Positions 1 to 8,685 are shown, numbered from the stretch's first letter. The stretch is 64,000 bases of DNA from a virus (IMGVR_UViG_3300045284_000065:27555-91554); one strand, 5' to 3'. Notes: generated by a model from the sequence alone, not told the origin. A program made the numbers and translations.

Positions 1-3000
1 AGTGGTGCCGAAGAGGCCAGACGTTCCCTTGGACCTGATGCCGAAGGTGACCGGCGTGTTCTCGGTGACCGCCGCCGCTGTGTATGTCACCCCGGCCTGG
101 GTCGTCTTCAGGACACCGTTGACATACACCTCGTACTGGTAGCCGCTGCCACCAGTAGCCGCCGTCCATGCCACATGGGCATCCGTTGACGACGACGACG
201 CTGCGTTCACCCCGGTGACATCGGCGGGCTTGGTCACGATGCTCACAATGGCTGAGTACGGTCCACTACCCGCTGGTGTGCCACTAGCCGATCCGTTGAC
301 GCCCTTGATGCGGTACCAGTAGGTCGTGTTGGCAGTGAGGCCTGAGTCGGTGTACGTGGTGAGGCCAACAGTGGTGGTCAGAATGGTCGGCCAGGTCGTC
401 CCGTTGGTCGAGCGCTCCAAGGAGATACCGGTCAGCGCTTCTGCTGCTGTCCACGCAGGCCAGGTGAGCACCACGGCGTAGCCGGTGGAAGCGTTGGCTG
501 CGGTCAGCACCTTCGCCGTCGGTGGCTGCAAGAGGATCTGGGTAGTCTCGAACCAGAGGTCACCAACAGCGACGCCGTTCGCCACCGTGGGCTGCTGGTC
601 ACCGATCCAGATATCAGCAGAGACGGCACCGTCAGTGGCGTGTACCTCCAGGATCTCGGGGTGGCTGTGCCCAAGGGCTGCGTAGGCAATGTCACCCTCG
701 GTCGGGGTGAGATACTGGGGGTGCGGGTCTGGCTGGGCAACGTGGAGGGCGACCGCCCCGAGCTTCTCGTAGAGGAGATCGTGGTTGTGGACGATGGGGG
801 CGTAGAGATCATCCGCTTCGTCCTCGGTGAGGTAGAGGCCTGCTGCTTCATCTGCGTCGAGGTACTGGGAGTGAGGATCGTTGTAGACCTGCCCCGCCGC
901 TGCCAGGGTGACCGGCACGGTGTATCCGGGCGGTGCCGTCGTGCCATAGGTGATGCTGATCAGCGTGGGGTCTGTCTCGGTGTCGAGCACCGGCCACTTC
1001 TTGTTGAGGGCAGGGTCAACGTTGGTCAGGTTGATGTAGCTGTTCGGCAGGATGCTGTGCCGTGGGTCCACCGTCAGGGTGAGCACACCGTTCGGGTTCC
1101 ACGACCAGCCGCTCACCGCCCAAGAGTCCTGGATCTGGTGGTTGATGACCTGCTGACGGATCTCGGCCTGGTGGTTGTGGACGAGGGGTGCGTACTTCAC
1201 CACCTCACCGCTGTCGTCGTACTCCTCCAGGAAGTACTGCGGGTGCGGATCAGCAGCGGCGAGGTGATCCAGCATCACGTTCTTGACGTACGTCTCGGAC
1301 GAGAAGGGGATGTACTGGAAGACCATGTCGGCCAACGTCAGGTCAGTGCCCGCATCGTGGGCCGGGTTCGTCGGGTTGAAGAGGGGGTCGATGGCGATGA
1401 TCCAGTCGCCGTTCGCAAGCTCTGCCTGCTTGTCGGTGCCCACGTCGTAACGACCTGACGCATCGCTGTCGATGAAGTCGAGGACACCGCCCGAACTGCA
1501 CACCCAGTACATGCCGTGGCGATAGACGGTGGGGCCAAGCTCCCAGGAGGGGGCGGGCTTGGCGTGCGTGGTCCGGTATGCCTCGGCGTCGTACGTACCG
1601 ACGTAGAGGAGGTCACCGAGCAGTGCCTCCAACCCCGCCTGAGTGGCGAAGAAGGTGGCGTGGTAGGTGTCGAGCATGTCGGCGTTGATGCCGCTGCTAT
1701 CGACGGTATGACCCTGGTTGCCCTGGTGCCAGACCTTGCTCGTCTTGTACTTCAGGTTGGTGGCGTCAAGCGACATCAGGGCCGTGCCACCAGCACCGGC
1801 AAGCCCAGCGACGTTGTCGTGAGCACCACCCTGGTACCAGTAGAAGGCGGTGTTGGCGCGGGAGTACAGCGTGTCCTGTCCTGCACCGCCTGTGCCCTGA
1901 ATGCCGAAGCCATGCGTGGTGCTGGCGAGGAGCAGGTGCTGACCCTGGCGAGAGCCGAAGGTGAGTTGGGCACCCGTCCCGGTGATGTTCAGGCTGCCCG
2001 GAGTGATCGTGCCGCCCGTCAGTTGGAGGTACCCGGCGACGACTGCCGCTGGCGTGACGGCCACGGTGGCGAGCGGTGAGGCAGCGATGGCCTCGGCCAA
2101 GGTCGACAGGCGAGCGACACCGACGACTGCAGTCGTGGCTGCGGCCACGGTCAGTGATCGGTTGGCCGTCAGGTCACCACCTCCTGCGAGTGGTGCCGTC
2201 GTGCTGATGGTGATCGTCTTGTCGGCCTTGCCGTTGGTCAGGGTGCTGAGATCAGTGACGAGGTTGGTGACATCGGCCTCGACGATGTTGGCGAAGGAAC
2301 CGGGGACGCTGGACCCTGCCGACTTGAGGAACTGACCAGTAGTGCCTGGGCTGATCGTCACCTCGGCCGCTGTGACCGTGGCACCGGCAGCGATGATCCC
2401 GTTGGCAATGCTGGTGGTGCTCCGCCCGGTGCCACCGTCAGCCACCGCCACATCCACGCCGCCCGTGGTGTAGAAGTCCGAGTCGGAGTTGGCAATGTTG
2501 AACTGGCTCGCCGTCCCGACGAGGGTGTTACTCGTCAGGTTGATCGTCTTACCGGTGAGCGTCTCGGTACCGGCGAGGGTGGCGAAATCATTATCGGTGA
2601 GGGCGGTGTTGAACTGACTGGTAGTACCAGTCAGCGTGTTGGTGGCGAGGCTGATCGACTTGGCGGTCAGCGTCTCGGTGCCAGCCAAGGTGGCGAAGTC
2701 GTTGTCACTGAGCGCCGTGTTGAACTGAGCGGTGGTGCCCGACAGCGTGTTCGACAGCAGGTTGAGCGTCTTGTTGGTCAGGGTCTGGATGCCAGCCAAC
2801 GTGACGAGCAGCGAGGTGTCAGCGATGCCGTGGACCGTCGTCGTAGCCCCGGTGTGGGCGGTGAAGGAAGCAACCGAGGTGAGGTCGGCGTCAGTCACCG
2901 CCGTGTTGAACTGAGCGAGCGTGCCGCTGACGGTGTTGCTGCCAAGAGCGATCGTCTTGTTGGTCAGCGTCTCGATGCCCGCCAACGTGGCGAAGTCATC

Positions 3001-4503
3001 ACCAACGAGCGCCGTGTTGAACTGCCCCGTCGTCCCAGTGAGGGTGTTGCTCGTCAGATCGATGGTCTTGTTGGTCAGCGTCGCCACCGCTGAGTTCTTG
3101 GCAGCGTCAGATGTGTTGTCGACATTGCCCAGGCCTACGTCACCCTTGACGAGGGCGAGCATGGTCTTCACCGTGGCCGGGGCGAGGTCCTCGGGGTCAC
3201 CGGTACCAGCTGTGTTACGACCCCGGATCGTCTGCGTCGCCATGTCAGCGAGCTTGGCGAGGGTGACCGAGTTGTCCACGATGTCAGCGGTGGTGACCGA
3301 GGACTTGGTGGCGAGCGCACCGAGACCGCTGACATCGAGGTTGGTGATCCCGGCGAAGGCAGCGAGTGCAGCAGCACCACCCGACTTCAGAAACTGACCC
3401 GTAGTCCCTGGCCCGATCGTCTGCTGCGCGCCAGTTGCCGTGGTGCCCGCGGCGATAAGGCCATATGCCGTGGTGCTGGTGGCCCGACCGGTACCACCCT
3501 GAACCACGGTGACCGGGATGCTCAGGCCGAGGGCGGTGAGCAGGTTGGCGACGGTCACGTCGGTCGGTGCTGCCACACCGGCCGTGTTGTTCATCTTCAC
3601 GGTGTTGGCTGGCATCGTCGCCAGGTCGGCGTTGGCGATGGTGCCGTCCGTGATGTCGGCCGAGACGATGGTGCTCTTGAGAGCCAGCGATCCGAGGCCT
3701 GCCACCTTGGCGTTGGGCAGCAGGCTGGCCCCCGTGTACTCACCGAGGTCGAGCACCGCCGTGGCCTCGACACCGACAGCGGTCACGTCGATCCCGTTGC
3801 CGAACACCAGCGAGGTGAAGGCCGTGCCGAGGGAGGTGGTGTCCTCCTTGACGGTGATGCCAGAGATGCCACCACCGGCACCAGGTGGCGAGGCCCAGTT
3901 GCCATCGGCCCGCAGGAAGTTGGAGGCACCACCACCCGAGGCGGGCACCACACCCGACGAGGCTGCGCCGAACGTGCTGACGGCGATGGTCCGGTTCGCT
4001 GAGATGTCACCGCCACCAGTGAGTGGTGCAGTGACGCTGATCGCCGTCGTCTTGTCGGCCTTGGCGTTGAGCGCTGTGCTCGTAGCCCCGGAGATGGGCT
4101 TGCTGGCGTCGGCGGTGTTGTCGACGTTGCCGAGGCCGAGGGTGGTCCTCATCTCAGACGTGGTGGCATCGTCCAGCACCGTCTTGGCCACGGGCGTGAC
4201 CACGGTGGGATCGAGGAGCCATGACGTGCCGGTCCCCGACACGATGATGTCGCCCTTGTCGCCGTCCGTTACCCCAGTGCCGCCGTTCGTCCCGCCACCA
4301 CCGCTCTCGCCGTGCCACACGGGGAACGCTGGGTCACCAGCGCGGAAGGTGACCCACCCCATGCCGACGCTGGTCGGCATGCCACCGACGAAGTCGGTGA
4401 CGGTGACCGTGGCCTCGCCATAGACCTGAGGGATCTGAGCGGTCAGCGAGACCGTGTCGAGCTTGACCGCCTTCGCACGGTAGAGACCTGGGAAGGTCGC
4501 CAT
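1..4503 (-). CDS. Long tail fibre protein (3' end cut by window edge)
   Basis: An open minus-strand frame of 1501 codons runs to the window edge with no stop seen in the parts I checked. ATG 4503 lies one base after the stop of the SpoVS-like gene. N-terminal third: fibre modules of the type LGLGNVDNTADASKP and APLTGGGDISANRT. Around 2490-3090: repeats of about 36-38 residues built on FNTAL(S/T)DNDFATLAG. Around 700-1300: several DPHPQYL or DPHSQYL boxes followed by Y-x-x-x-x-H-x-H, a motif known in phage fibres. The last roughly 165 residues before the edge look like two fibronectin type III domains (TYWYRIKGVNG, YQYEVYVNGVL). Likely role: receptor contact at the virion surface. The true C terminus is not visible. 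Confidence 0.88.
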   Translation of the reverse strand, partial: MATFPGLYRAKAVKLDTVSLTAQIPQVYGEATVTVTDFVGGMPTSVGMGWVTFRAGDPAFPVWHGESGGGGTNGGTGVTDGDKGDIIVSGTGTSWLLDPTVVTPVAKTVLDDATTSEMRTTLGLGNVDNTADASKPISGATSTALNAKADKTTAISVTAPLTGGGDISANRTIAVSTFGAASSGVVPASGGGASNFLRADGNWASPPGAGGGISGITVKEDTTSLGTAFTSLVFGNGIDVTAVGVEATAVLDLGEYTGASLLPNAKVAGLGSLALKSTIVSADITDGTIANADLATMPANTVKMNNTAGVAAPTDVTVANLLTALGLSIPVTVVQGGTGRATSTTAYGLIAAGTTATGAQQTIGPGTTGQFLKSGGAAALAAFAGITNLDVSGLGALATKSSVTTADIVDNSVTLAKLADMATQTIRGRNTAGTGDPEDLAPATVKTMLALVKGDVGLGNVDNTSDAAKNSAVATLTNKTIDLTSNTLTGTTGQFNTALVGDDFATLAGIETLTNKTIALGSNTVSGTLAQFNTAVTDADLTSVASFTAHTGATTTVHGIADTSLLVTLAGIQTLTNKTLNLLSNTLSGTTAQFNTALSDNDFATLAGTETLTAKSISLATNTLTGTTSQFNTALTDNDFATLAGTETLTGKTINLTSNTLVGTASQFNIANSDSDFYTTGGVDVAVADGGTGRSTTSIANGIIAAGATVTAAEVTISPGTTGQFLKSAGSSVPGSFANIVEADVTNLVTDLSTLTNGKADKTITISTTAPLAGGGDLTANRSLTVAAATTAVVGVARLSTLAEAIAASPLATVAVTPAAVVAGYLQLTGGTITPGSLNITGTGAQLTFGSRQGQHLLLASTTHGFGIQGTGGAGQDTLYSRANTAFYWYQGGAHDNVAGLAGAGGTALMSLDATNLKYKTSKVWHQGNQGHTVDSSGINADMLDTYHATFFATQAGLEALLGDLLYVGTYDAEAYRTTHAKPAPSWELGPTVYRHGMYWVCSSGGVLDFIDSDASGRYDVGTDKQAELANGDWIIAIDPLFNPTNPAHDAGTDLTLADMVFQYIPFSSETYVKNVMLDHLAAADPHPQYFLEEYDDSGEVVKYAPLVHNHQAEIRQQVINHQIQDSWAVSGWSWNPNGVLTLTVDPRHSILPNSYINLTNVDPALNKKWPVLDTETDPTLISITYGTTAPPGYTVPVTLAAAGQVYNDPHSQYLDADEAAGLYLTEDEADDLYAPIVHNHDLLYEKLGAVALHVAQPDPHPQYLTPTEGDIAYAALGHSHPEILEVHATDGAVSADIWIGDQQPTVANGVAVGDLWFETTQILLQPPTAKVLTAANASTGYAVVLTWPAWTAAEALTGISLERSTNGTTWPTILTTTVGLTTYTDSGLTANTTYWYRIKGVNGSASGTPAGSGPYSAIVSIVTKPADVTGVNAASSSSTDAHVAWTAATGGSGYQYEVYVNGVLKTTQAGVTYTAAAVTENTPVTFGIRSKGTSGLFGTT

Positions 4504-4504
4504 G

Positions 4505-4912
4505 TCACCGCATGAAGAGGCGGAACGTCTGCGCCGAGATCTCCCCGCCGTCGTCACCGGGCACGTTGTCGAACCCAATGGCGCAGCCGAGGTCGACACC
4601 ACGCACTGCGACGTAGCCCCTGGCGATAGCGATGGCCTTGCACGACTGAGCCACGGCACCAGCACCGATGGCCCGGATGGTGGGCATCTTGAGGTCGTTG
4701 AAGATGTAGCCCTGGATGGCGAAGGCGAGCGACTGCGGTGTGGTCGTGCCCTTGACCATGATCAGACCCTCAGTCTCCTCGTCAGGGTCGAGGCGCGAGA
4801 ACATCACGCGCTCGGCTGGGCCTGTCTCGGAGTGGGGTCGACGGCGACGGTGATTCGGGGGGGCCACTGCTGGCGTGACCAGGTTCCAGCGATCCAGGAC
4901 TGGATCATCCAC
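4505..4912 (-). CDS. SpoVS-like (Alba-fold) protein
   Basis: 135 residues from GTG 4912, preceded by a GAGGAG ribosome site. After a basic, probably flexible first 35 residues comes a region that matches the sporulation protein SpoVS closely: IRAIGAGAVAQSCKAIAIAR followed by GYVAVRGVDLGCAIGF and an acidic turn before the last strand. In bacteria SpoVS is a small Alba-like protein, thought to bind nucleic acid, that affects sporulation and septation. In a phage it may alter host development or coat nucleic acid; that is inference. A small hairpin (CAGGTC-GTT-GACCTG, 4926-4940) separates it from the upstream RuvC-like gene. The fibre gene follows after one base. Confidence 0.8.
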   Translation of the reverse strand: MDDPVLDRWNLVTPAVAPPNHRRRRPHSETGPAERVMFSRLDPDEETEGLIMVKGTTTPQSLAFAIQGYIFNDLKMPTIRAIGAGAVAQSCKAIAIARGYVAVRGVDLGCAIGFDNVPGDDGGEISAQTFRLFMR

Positions 4913-4953
4913 GGCAAGTGCTCCTCAGGTCGTTGACCTGGGATCAGACCGTA

Positions 4954-5475
4954 TCAGTCGGCCCCGATCAGGGTGGGCTTCTTCGTGCGCGGCACACGGT
5001 TCTCGCTGATCCAGTAGGCCGTCATCAGGCAGGCCTCGGCGCGGCCATCATGCTTGACCATCTTGAAGCTCTCGGACCACTCGGGCCAGCGCTCGGTCGC
5101 ACGCTGACGCGAGAGGGCCTTGTCCTGGTTCAGGTGCATCTTGGTCTTCCAATGCCCCGCTGGCATGTGGACGATCGGGATGTCGAGAGCAGCGAGGACA
5201 CCGAGGATCTTGCCGTAGCCGACGCCGTAGGTGAACACCCCGGCCACGCCCTGCTTGGGCATCGAGTGGGCCTGCTCGACCACCGCTGTGTGGACCGGTC
5301 CATATCCCTGTATCAAGCGGGTGAGCATGTGAGCGTTCACCTCCTTGCCGATGCAGGGCATGTCCTCCAGGTCAGAGATGCTGGCGTCCTGTAACCGGAG
5401 GAACGCCAGCGCCCCCTTCTGACCGGGGTCGATGCCCAGGATGATGACGGCGTTGCGACCCACGCTGGGACTCAT
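4954..5475 (-). CDS. RuvC-like Holliday junction resolvase
   Basis: 173 residues. The RNase H-fold signature of RuvC is clear: GIDPGQKGA at the first strand (catalytic Asp about residue 16), VVEQAHS with the second acidic residue about residue 67, and KHDGRAEA near the C terminus with the last acidic group. This family cuts four-way junctions; in phages it usually resolves recombination or replication branches before packaging. ATG 5475 is chosen because it overlaps the stop of the preceding gene as ATGA; an upstream in-frame start at 5484 is less likely. It sits in a block of nucleases and a RecA-like gene. Confidence 0.85.
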   Translation of the reverse strand: MSPSVGRNAVIILGIDPGQKGALAFLRLQDASISDLEDMPCIGKEVNAHMLTRLIQGYGPVHTAVVEQAHSMPKQGVAGVFTYGVGYGKILGVLAALDIPIVHMPAGHWKTKMHLNQDKALSRQRATERWPEWSESFKMVKHDGRAEACLMTAYWISENRVPRTKKPTLIGAD

Positions 5476-5963
5476 GGAGACCAACGCATGTTCCTTCGCT
5501 CCACCGGGTCACGTCCGAGACGACGGCTCAACTCACGCGAGATCAGCTGGGCGCAGCGCTCGCAGTTGCCATAGACCACAGCCGTCAGCTTGCGCTTGGC
5601 GTAGGCGACGAGCAAGTCCTGCTTGGCCCGGTCGACCTGGGGATCCATCGCCTGCTGTGCGCGCGAGAGGGTCACCTTGTCCTTGGCCGCACCCCAGTTG
5701 AGCACCATGTGCTCGGCCTCCAGCCGCTTGACGTTGGCCTCGGCCTTCTCCTCTTCGACCTCGGCCTCTGCGAACTGGTAGGCGGCGTAGTTCTGCCACT
5801 GCACGAACTGGCTGAACAGCGCCATCATCGTGGTGTCATCGACACCGGTCAGGTCCCCGGGGATCTCCGGGATATCAAACTGCGGGCGTCCGAAGAGAGG
5901 CTCGACGTTTGCCAGGCTTGGCCCGCTGGACCCGGGGGGTGGGGGTGGGCGCTTCGATCTCAT
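5472..5963 (-). CDS. Coiled-coil protein of unknown function in recombination block
   Basis: 163 residues from ATG 5963, which has GGAG six bases upstream; an earlier start at 6011 would extend it into basic sequence with no ribosome site. It has a proline-rich N terminus, then a charged, strongly helical centre rich in E, A and K (about residues 75-120). The C-terminal part carries CERC and many arginines. It overlaps the 3' end of the exonuclease gene by 89 bases in another frame and the RuvC-like gene by ATGA. Context suggests a recombination or nuclease accessory role, but I recognise no family. Confidence 0.7.
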   Translation of the reverse strand: MRSKRPPPPPGSSGPSLANVEPLFGRPQFDIPEIPGDLTGVDDTTMMALFSQFVQWQNYAAYQFAEAEVEEEKAEANVKRLEAEHMVLNWGAAKDKVTLSRAQQAMDPQVDRAKQDLLVAYAKRKLTAVVYGNCERCAQLISRELSRRLGRDPVERRNMRWSP

Positions 5964-6870
5964 GGTTCTCCTCCAGGTCCCAACAGGTGCTCCGGTAGAC
6001 GCATGAGGCACAGACCTTGTCGCCGGGACGGGTAGCCCATATCGGCCTATCCGGTGCGATCCCTGCTCGTACCCCTTGAGCTACATCCTTCGCCATCTCC
6101 AGTACAGGAGCGATGAATGACTTATTGTAGCTCACCACGAACTCCTTGGTCGCCTGGGTGAACTTGCTCTCGTACACGAAGATGATCTGCTCGTACGCAG
6201 GCCAGGCCATCCACAGGTACAGCTGACCCTGACGCATGTGGGAGCCGAAGGGATGTGATATCGAGAACCAGATGTCCTCGGCCGACTTGCCGTCGAGGTA
6301 CTGCTGGTAGAGGCGGGGTGCCTCGAAGCGCAGGGTGCCCAGGCCGATGGACTTGATCTCCACCAGCGCCCGCTCGGGGAGGTGGACGGCGGCGTCAGCG
6401 TGGCCCTCCACCATGAAGTTGTTGTGTCGGAGGGGGTACTCCTTGTACTCCAGCCGCTCGCTCTGACAGAACTGGCAGGCCTGAGGAGACATGTCGTACC
6501 ACTGGTGGCCGCACTCCCTGCAGTGCCACATGCCGACGAGGATGCCCATCTCCCAGAACCAGGTCTGCCACTTGGCGTGGATGGCGTGGCCCTCGGAGAA
6601 GACGTTGCTCATCCTGAAGCTGGGGTTGGCCTTGGACACCCGGCCGATCGGTGCCCCGGTGATGGAGTAGTAGTCGTGCCGCCCGCACCAGTCGGTCTTC
6701 GCCATGTCGGAGGGGTGCATGTGCTTGGCCGAGTGGTCGTCGGGACGCCCACCCGTCGCCGTCTTCATGACGTGGCGCTCCACCTGGGGCAGCAGCAGGC
6801 CACTGGTGGACTTGAACGTGCCCTTCAGTCGCTGGAGTGCGGAGTCACGGAGAGGGCGGGGCAAAGTCAC
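5875..6870 (-). CDS. PD-(D/E)XK nuclease, Cas4/RecB-like, probable Fe-S cluster
   Basis: 331 residues. The nuclease core reads EGHADAAV followed by ALVEIKSIG, the D...E-x-K pattern of the RecB/Cas4 group. A lone cysteine early on (DWCGRHDYY) and a C-terminal trio (CASCVYRSTC) fit the four cysteines that hold an iron-sulfur cluster in Cas4-type exonucleases. Between them is an inserted zinc-ribbon-like pair (CRECGHQW...CQFCQSE), not part of the basic Cas4 fold. Likely a DNA end-processing exonuclease working with the nearby RecA-like protein. GTG 6870 has a purine-rich GAGGAGG directly abutting it, so the exact start is uncertain. Overlaps the upstream gene by 26 bases. Confidence 0.82.
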   Translation of the reverse strand: MTLPRPLRDSALQRLKGTFKSTSGLLLPQVERHVMKTATGGRPDDHSAKHMHPSDMAKTDWCGRHDYYSITGAPIGRVSKANPSFRMSNVFSEGHAIHAKWQTWFWEMGILVGMWHCRECGHQWYDMSPQACQFCQSERLEYKEYPLRHNNFMVEGHADAAVHLPERALVEIKSIGLGTLRFEAPRLYQQYLDGKSAEDIWFSISHPFGSHMRQGQLYLWMAWPAYEQIIFVYESKFTQATKEFVVSYNKSFIAPVLEMAKDVAQGVRAGIAPDRPIWATRPGDKVCASCVYRSTCWDLEENHEIEAPTPTPRVQRAKPGKRRASLRTPAV

Positions 6871-7138
6871 CCTCCTCGATCAGGACCAGGCGGCGCTTGT
6901 TCTTGCCCAGGGTGATGTGCAGTGCTGGGATCCGACCGTCCATCAGGGCGTGCTTGCGGAGGTCTTCCCACACGTCCTCCTTGATCGTGAACTGTCGGTT
7001 GCCGGTGGTCTTCTGCTCCCACAAGACGCCCGACTCGCGCACGTCGTTGCGCTTGGACCATCCGCTGCCGCTGCCTGGCTGACGGACACCGCCACGGCGC
7101 TTGGCCAGGCGGTGCTCCTCCTTCTCCCACTCCTTCAC
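6845..7138 (-). CDS. Small PD-(D/E)XK-type nuclease, resolvase-like
   Basis: 97 residues from GTG 7138, which overlaps the upstream stop as GTGA. The sequence runs EHRLAKRRGGVRQPGSGSG, then KRNDVRESGVLWEQKTTG and a helix-rich end. This matches a compact phage family related to archaeal Holliday junction resolvases, with N-D as the acidic position and E-x-K as the second catalytic pair. It would be a second junction or end nuclease beside the RuvC-like one. Family assignment is from motif memory; the biochemical activity is not certain. Confidence 0.68.
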   Translation of the reverse strand: MKEWEKEEHRLAKRRGGVRQPGSGSGWSKRNDVRESGVLWEQKTTGNRQFTIKEDVWEDLRKHALMDGRIPALHITLGKNKRRLVLIEEGDFAPPSP

Positions 7139-7371
7139 TCGTCTCCCGTGTCCACATCCAGCCAGACGATCTCTGTCTGCCCACCGTGACCGTGGACGTG
7201 TTCGATCGACTCCATGCCACGGTCGTAGTGGACGACAGACGAGGGCCACTGGCTGATCCAGTGGAGGGTGGCGACACCATCGGAGTACACGACCCCCTCG
7301 GCCACGATGCCGGTCCCCGAGACTCCGGTCGGGTCAACGTCACGACGGAGTACGAACCTACGGTGTGTCAT
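7135..7371 (-). CDS. Small conserved phage protein (HGHGG type)
   Basis: 78 residues from ATG 7371, with GGAG upstream; the longer frame from 7392 lacks a ribosome site. The pattern FVLRRDVDPTGVSGTG, then VVYSDGVATLHW, then HVHGHGGQTEIVWLD is one I associate with small proteins in actinobacteria and their phages. Function unknown. It is probably a single small beta-rich domain. Overlaps both neighbours. Confidence 0.7.
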   Translation of the reverse strand: MTHRRFVLRRDVDPTGVSGTGIVAEGVVYSDGVATLHWISQWPSSVVHYDRGMESIEHVHGHGGQTEIVWLDVDTGDE

Positions 7372-7507
7372 CTTCGCTCCAGTAGCCGTCACCTGGATCG
7401 GTGCCGTCGATACCGTGGACAGGGCAGGTCAGGTCAGCGATGCGGTAGCCGCCTGTGTCACCGAACCACGGACAGGTGCATCCTTCGGGACGGGGGTCAT
7501 CATCCAT
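7358..7507 (-). CDS. Tiny CxCP/CPVHG protein
   Basis: 49 residues, found by reading the gap between the RecA-like gene and the next one. ATG 7507 overlaps the RecA-like stop as ATGA, and TAG ends at 7358. It carries CTCPWFGDTGGYRIADLTCPVHG, split here as CTCPWFGDTG and LTCPVHG: two cysteine pairs and a histidine that could hold a zinc ion. Many actinophages carry short acidic proteins ending in such a CPVHG box. Function unknown. Confidence 0.65.
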   Translation of the reverse strand: MDDDPRPEGCTCPWFGDTGGYRIADLTCPVHGIDGTDPGDGYWSEDDTP

Positions 7508-8565
7508 CATGTCTTCCTCACCTTCTTGGTCTTGGTGGGCAGGGGTGGGGGTGGAGGTGGTGCTTCACCGAGCACCAGCTTGCGGACCTCGGCTTCGATC
7601 TGGACCTGGAGGTCGATGTCCTCGCGCATGGAGGCCAGCACTGGCTCCTTGCCGTTCCACTTCTGCCCGCCGTAGTGGTACCAGGCACCCTGCCGGGTGA
7701 TGATGTCGTAGGTCAGGGCGATGGCCCACAGCTGGGACACCACGTCGTAGTCACCCTTCTGGAAGGGTCCGTAGTTGGTGAAGTAGAAGGGCGTGACGCC
7801 CACCCGCATCGGCGGGGCCGTCTTGTTCTTCATCACCAGCGTCTTGATGACGAGGCCGACCTTGTTCTTCCCGGCGTCCAGCAGCCACTCGTCACGCACC
7901 ACCTCGACGCGGATGAAGTAGCTGAAGTTCTTGCCCTTGCCGCCCGGGGTGGTGCGAGGGTCGCCGTACATCACACCGATGCGGTCACGCCACTGGTTGA
8001 TGATGAGGCAGAGGCAGTCACGCTCATCCACGGTGCGGCGCTGGGCCTTGGGTGACTTCCGCATCAGCTTGTTGGTGAGACGGGCACCCAGGCCTGGCTG
8101 CCAGTCGGTCATCTCACCCTCGCCCTCACCGCTGGGGATGAGGGCCGGGTAGGAGTCCAGCACGATGGCGTCCACCGACTGGCTGTCGAGAGCGTCCAGC
8201 ATGATGGTGTAGGCCTCCTCCATCACGTTGGTCAGGGCCAGCACCACACGGGTGGTGTCGATGCCAAGCTCCTCGGCCCACTCCTTGTTGAAGTCCTCCG
8301 ATGCCACCCACAGCACCTGGTAGTCCGGGTTCGCCATCATGTTGGCGGCGATGGTCTTCAGTGCCATGACCGTCTTGCCGTGGGACTCCAGGCCGATGAT
8401 CTCGTTCCAAACGTTCAGCGGCCAGCCCCCACCGAGGGCCAGGTCGAACGAGAGCGAGCCAGTGGTGGCTCGGCGGAAGGTCGGGATCTCGCTGGCGTAC
8501 ACCAGCACCTCGGCCTTCATCTCCTTGTTGATCTGAGCGATCAGTGCGTCCACGGCGGTGGTCAT
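7507..8565 (-). CDS. RecA-like recombinase / UvsX-type ATPase
   Basis: 352 residues. Walker A is GLESHGKT (about residues 58-65) and a Walker B-like strand is DAIVLDSYPAL (about 131-141). A strand ending in INQWRDRIG and a GGKGKNFSYFIR segment are in the places expected for RecA loops. The C terminus is a proline run followed by a lysine-rich tail. It should form filaments on single-stranded DNA and drive strand exchange. ATG 8565 has GGGGGAC upstream. It probably starts a transcription unit with its own promoter (8639-8667), and nuclease genes follow it. Confidence 0.88.
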   Translation of the reverse strand: MTTAVDALIAQINKEMKAEVLVYASEIPTFRRATTGSLSFDLALGGGWPLNVWNEIIGLESHGKTVMALKTIAANMMANPDYQVLWVASEDFNKEWAEELGIDTTRVVLALTNVMEEAYTIMLDALDSQSVDAIVLDSYPALIPSGEGEGEMTDWQPGLGARLTNKLMRKSPKAQRRTVDERDCLCLIINQWRDRIGVMYGDPRTTPGGKGKNFSYFIRVEVVRDEWLLDAGKNKVGLVIKTLVMKNKTAPPMRVGVTPFYFTNYGPFQKGDYDVVSQLWAIALTYDIITRQGAWYHYGGQKWNGKEPVLASMREDIDLQVQIEAEVRKLVLGEAPPPPPPLPTKTKKVRKT

Positions 8566-8583
8566 GTGTCCCCCAACAGAAAG

Positions 8584-8628
8584 GACGGGTGAAGGAGGAG
8601 CTTCCGCCGCTGCTCTCCCTCACCCGTC
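8584..8628 (-). promoter_or_regulatory. 5'-leader hairpin ahead of RecA-like gene
   Basis: GACGGGTGA (8584-8592) and TCACCCGTC (8620-8628) form a perfect 9-bp stem, and the arms can pair further inward (GGAG with CTCC). No T tract follows on the minus strand, so a terminator is less likely than an mRNA-stabilising or regulatory 5' structure. It starts a few bases after the predicted transcription start. Confidence 0.5.
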
Positions 8629-8638
8629 TTCGGTGCCA

Positions 8639-8667
8639 AAGTTATCGAGGCGTAGGCGGATACGCAA
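8639..8667 (-). promoter_or_regulatory. Probable sigma-70-type promoter for the RecA/nuclease unit
   Basis: On the minus strand, TTGCGT (8667-8662) and TAACTT (8644-8639) are spaced by exactly 17 bases. They lie in a local AT-richer stretch upstream of the RecA-like gene. TAACTT fits the TANNNT -10 pattern common in actinobacteria. The predicted start would be near 8632, giving a leader of about 65 bases that contains the hairpin at 8584-8628. Confidence 0.5.
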
Positions 8668-8685
8668 CTCACGGAGTGTGTTATT

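Noticed and set aside
3509-4423. A 304-codon plus-strand frame and another at 640-1458
   Set aside because: Both lie antisense to the long left-edge fibre, whose minus-strand frame has recognisable fibre repeats.
6845-7249. Longer 134-residue version of the small nuclease
   Set aside because: The extra N-terminal part is arginine-rich shadow of the gene upstream; GTG 7138 overlaps the upstream stop and begins the conserved part.
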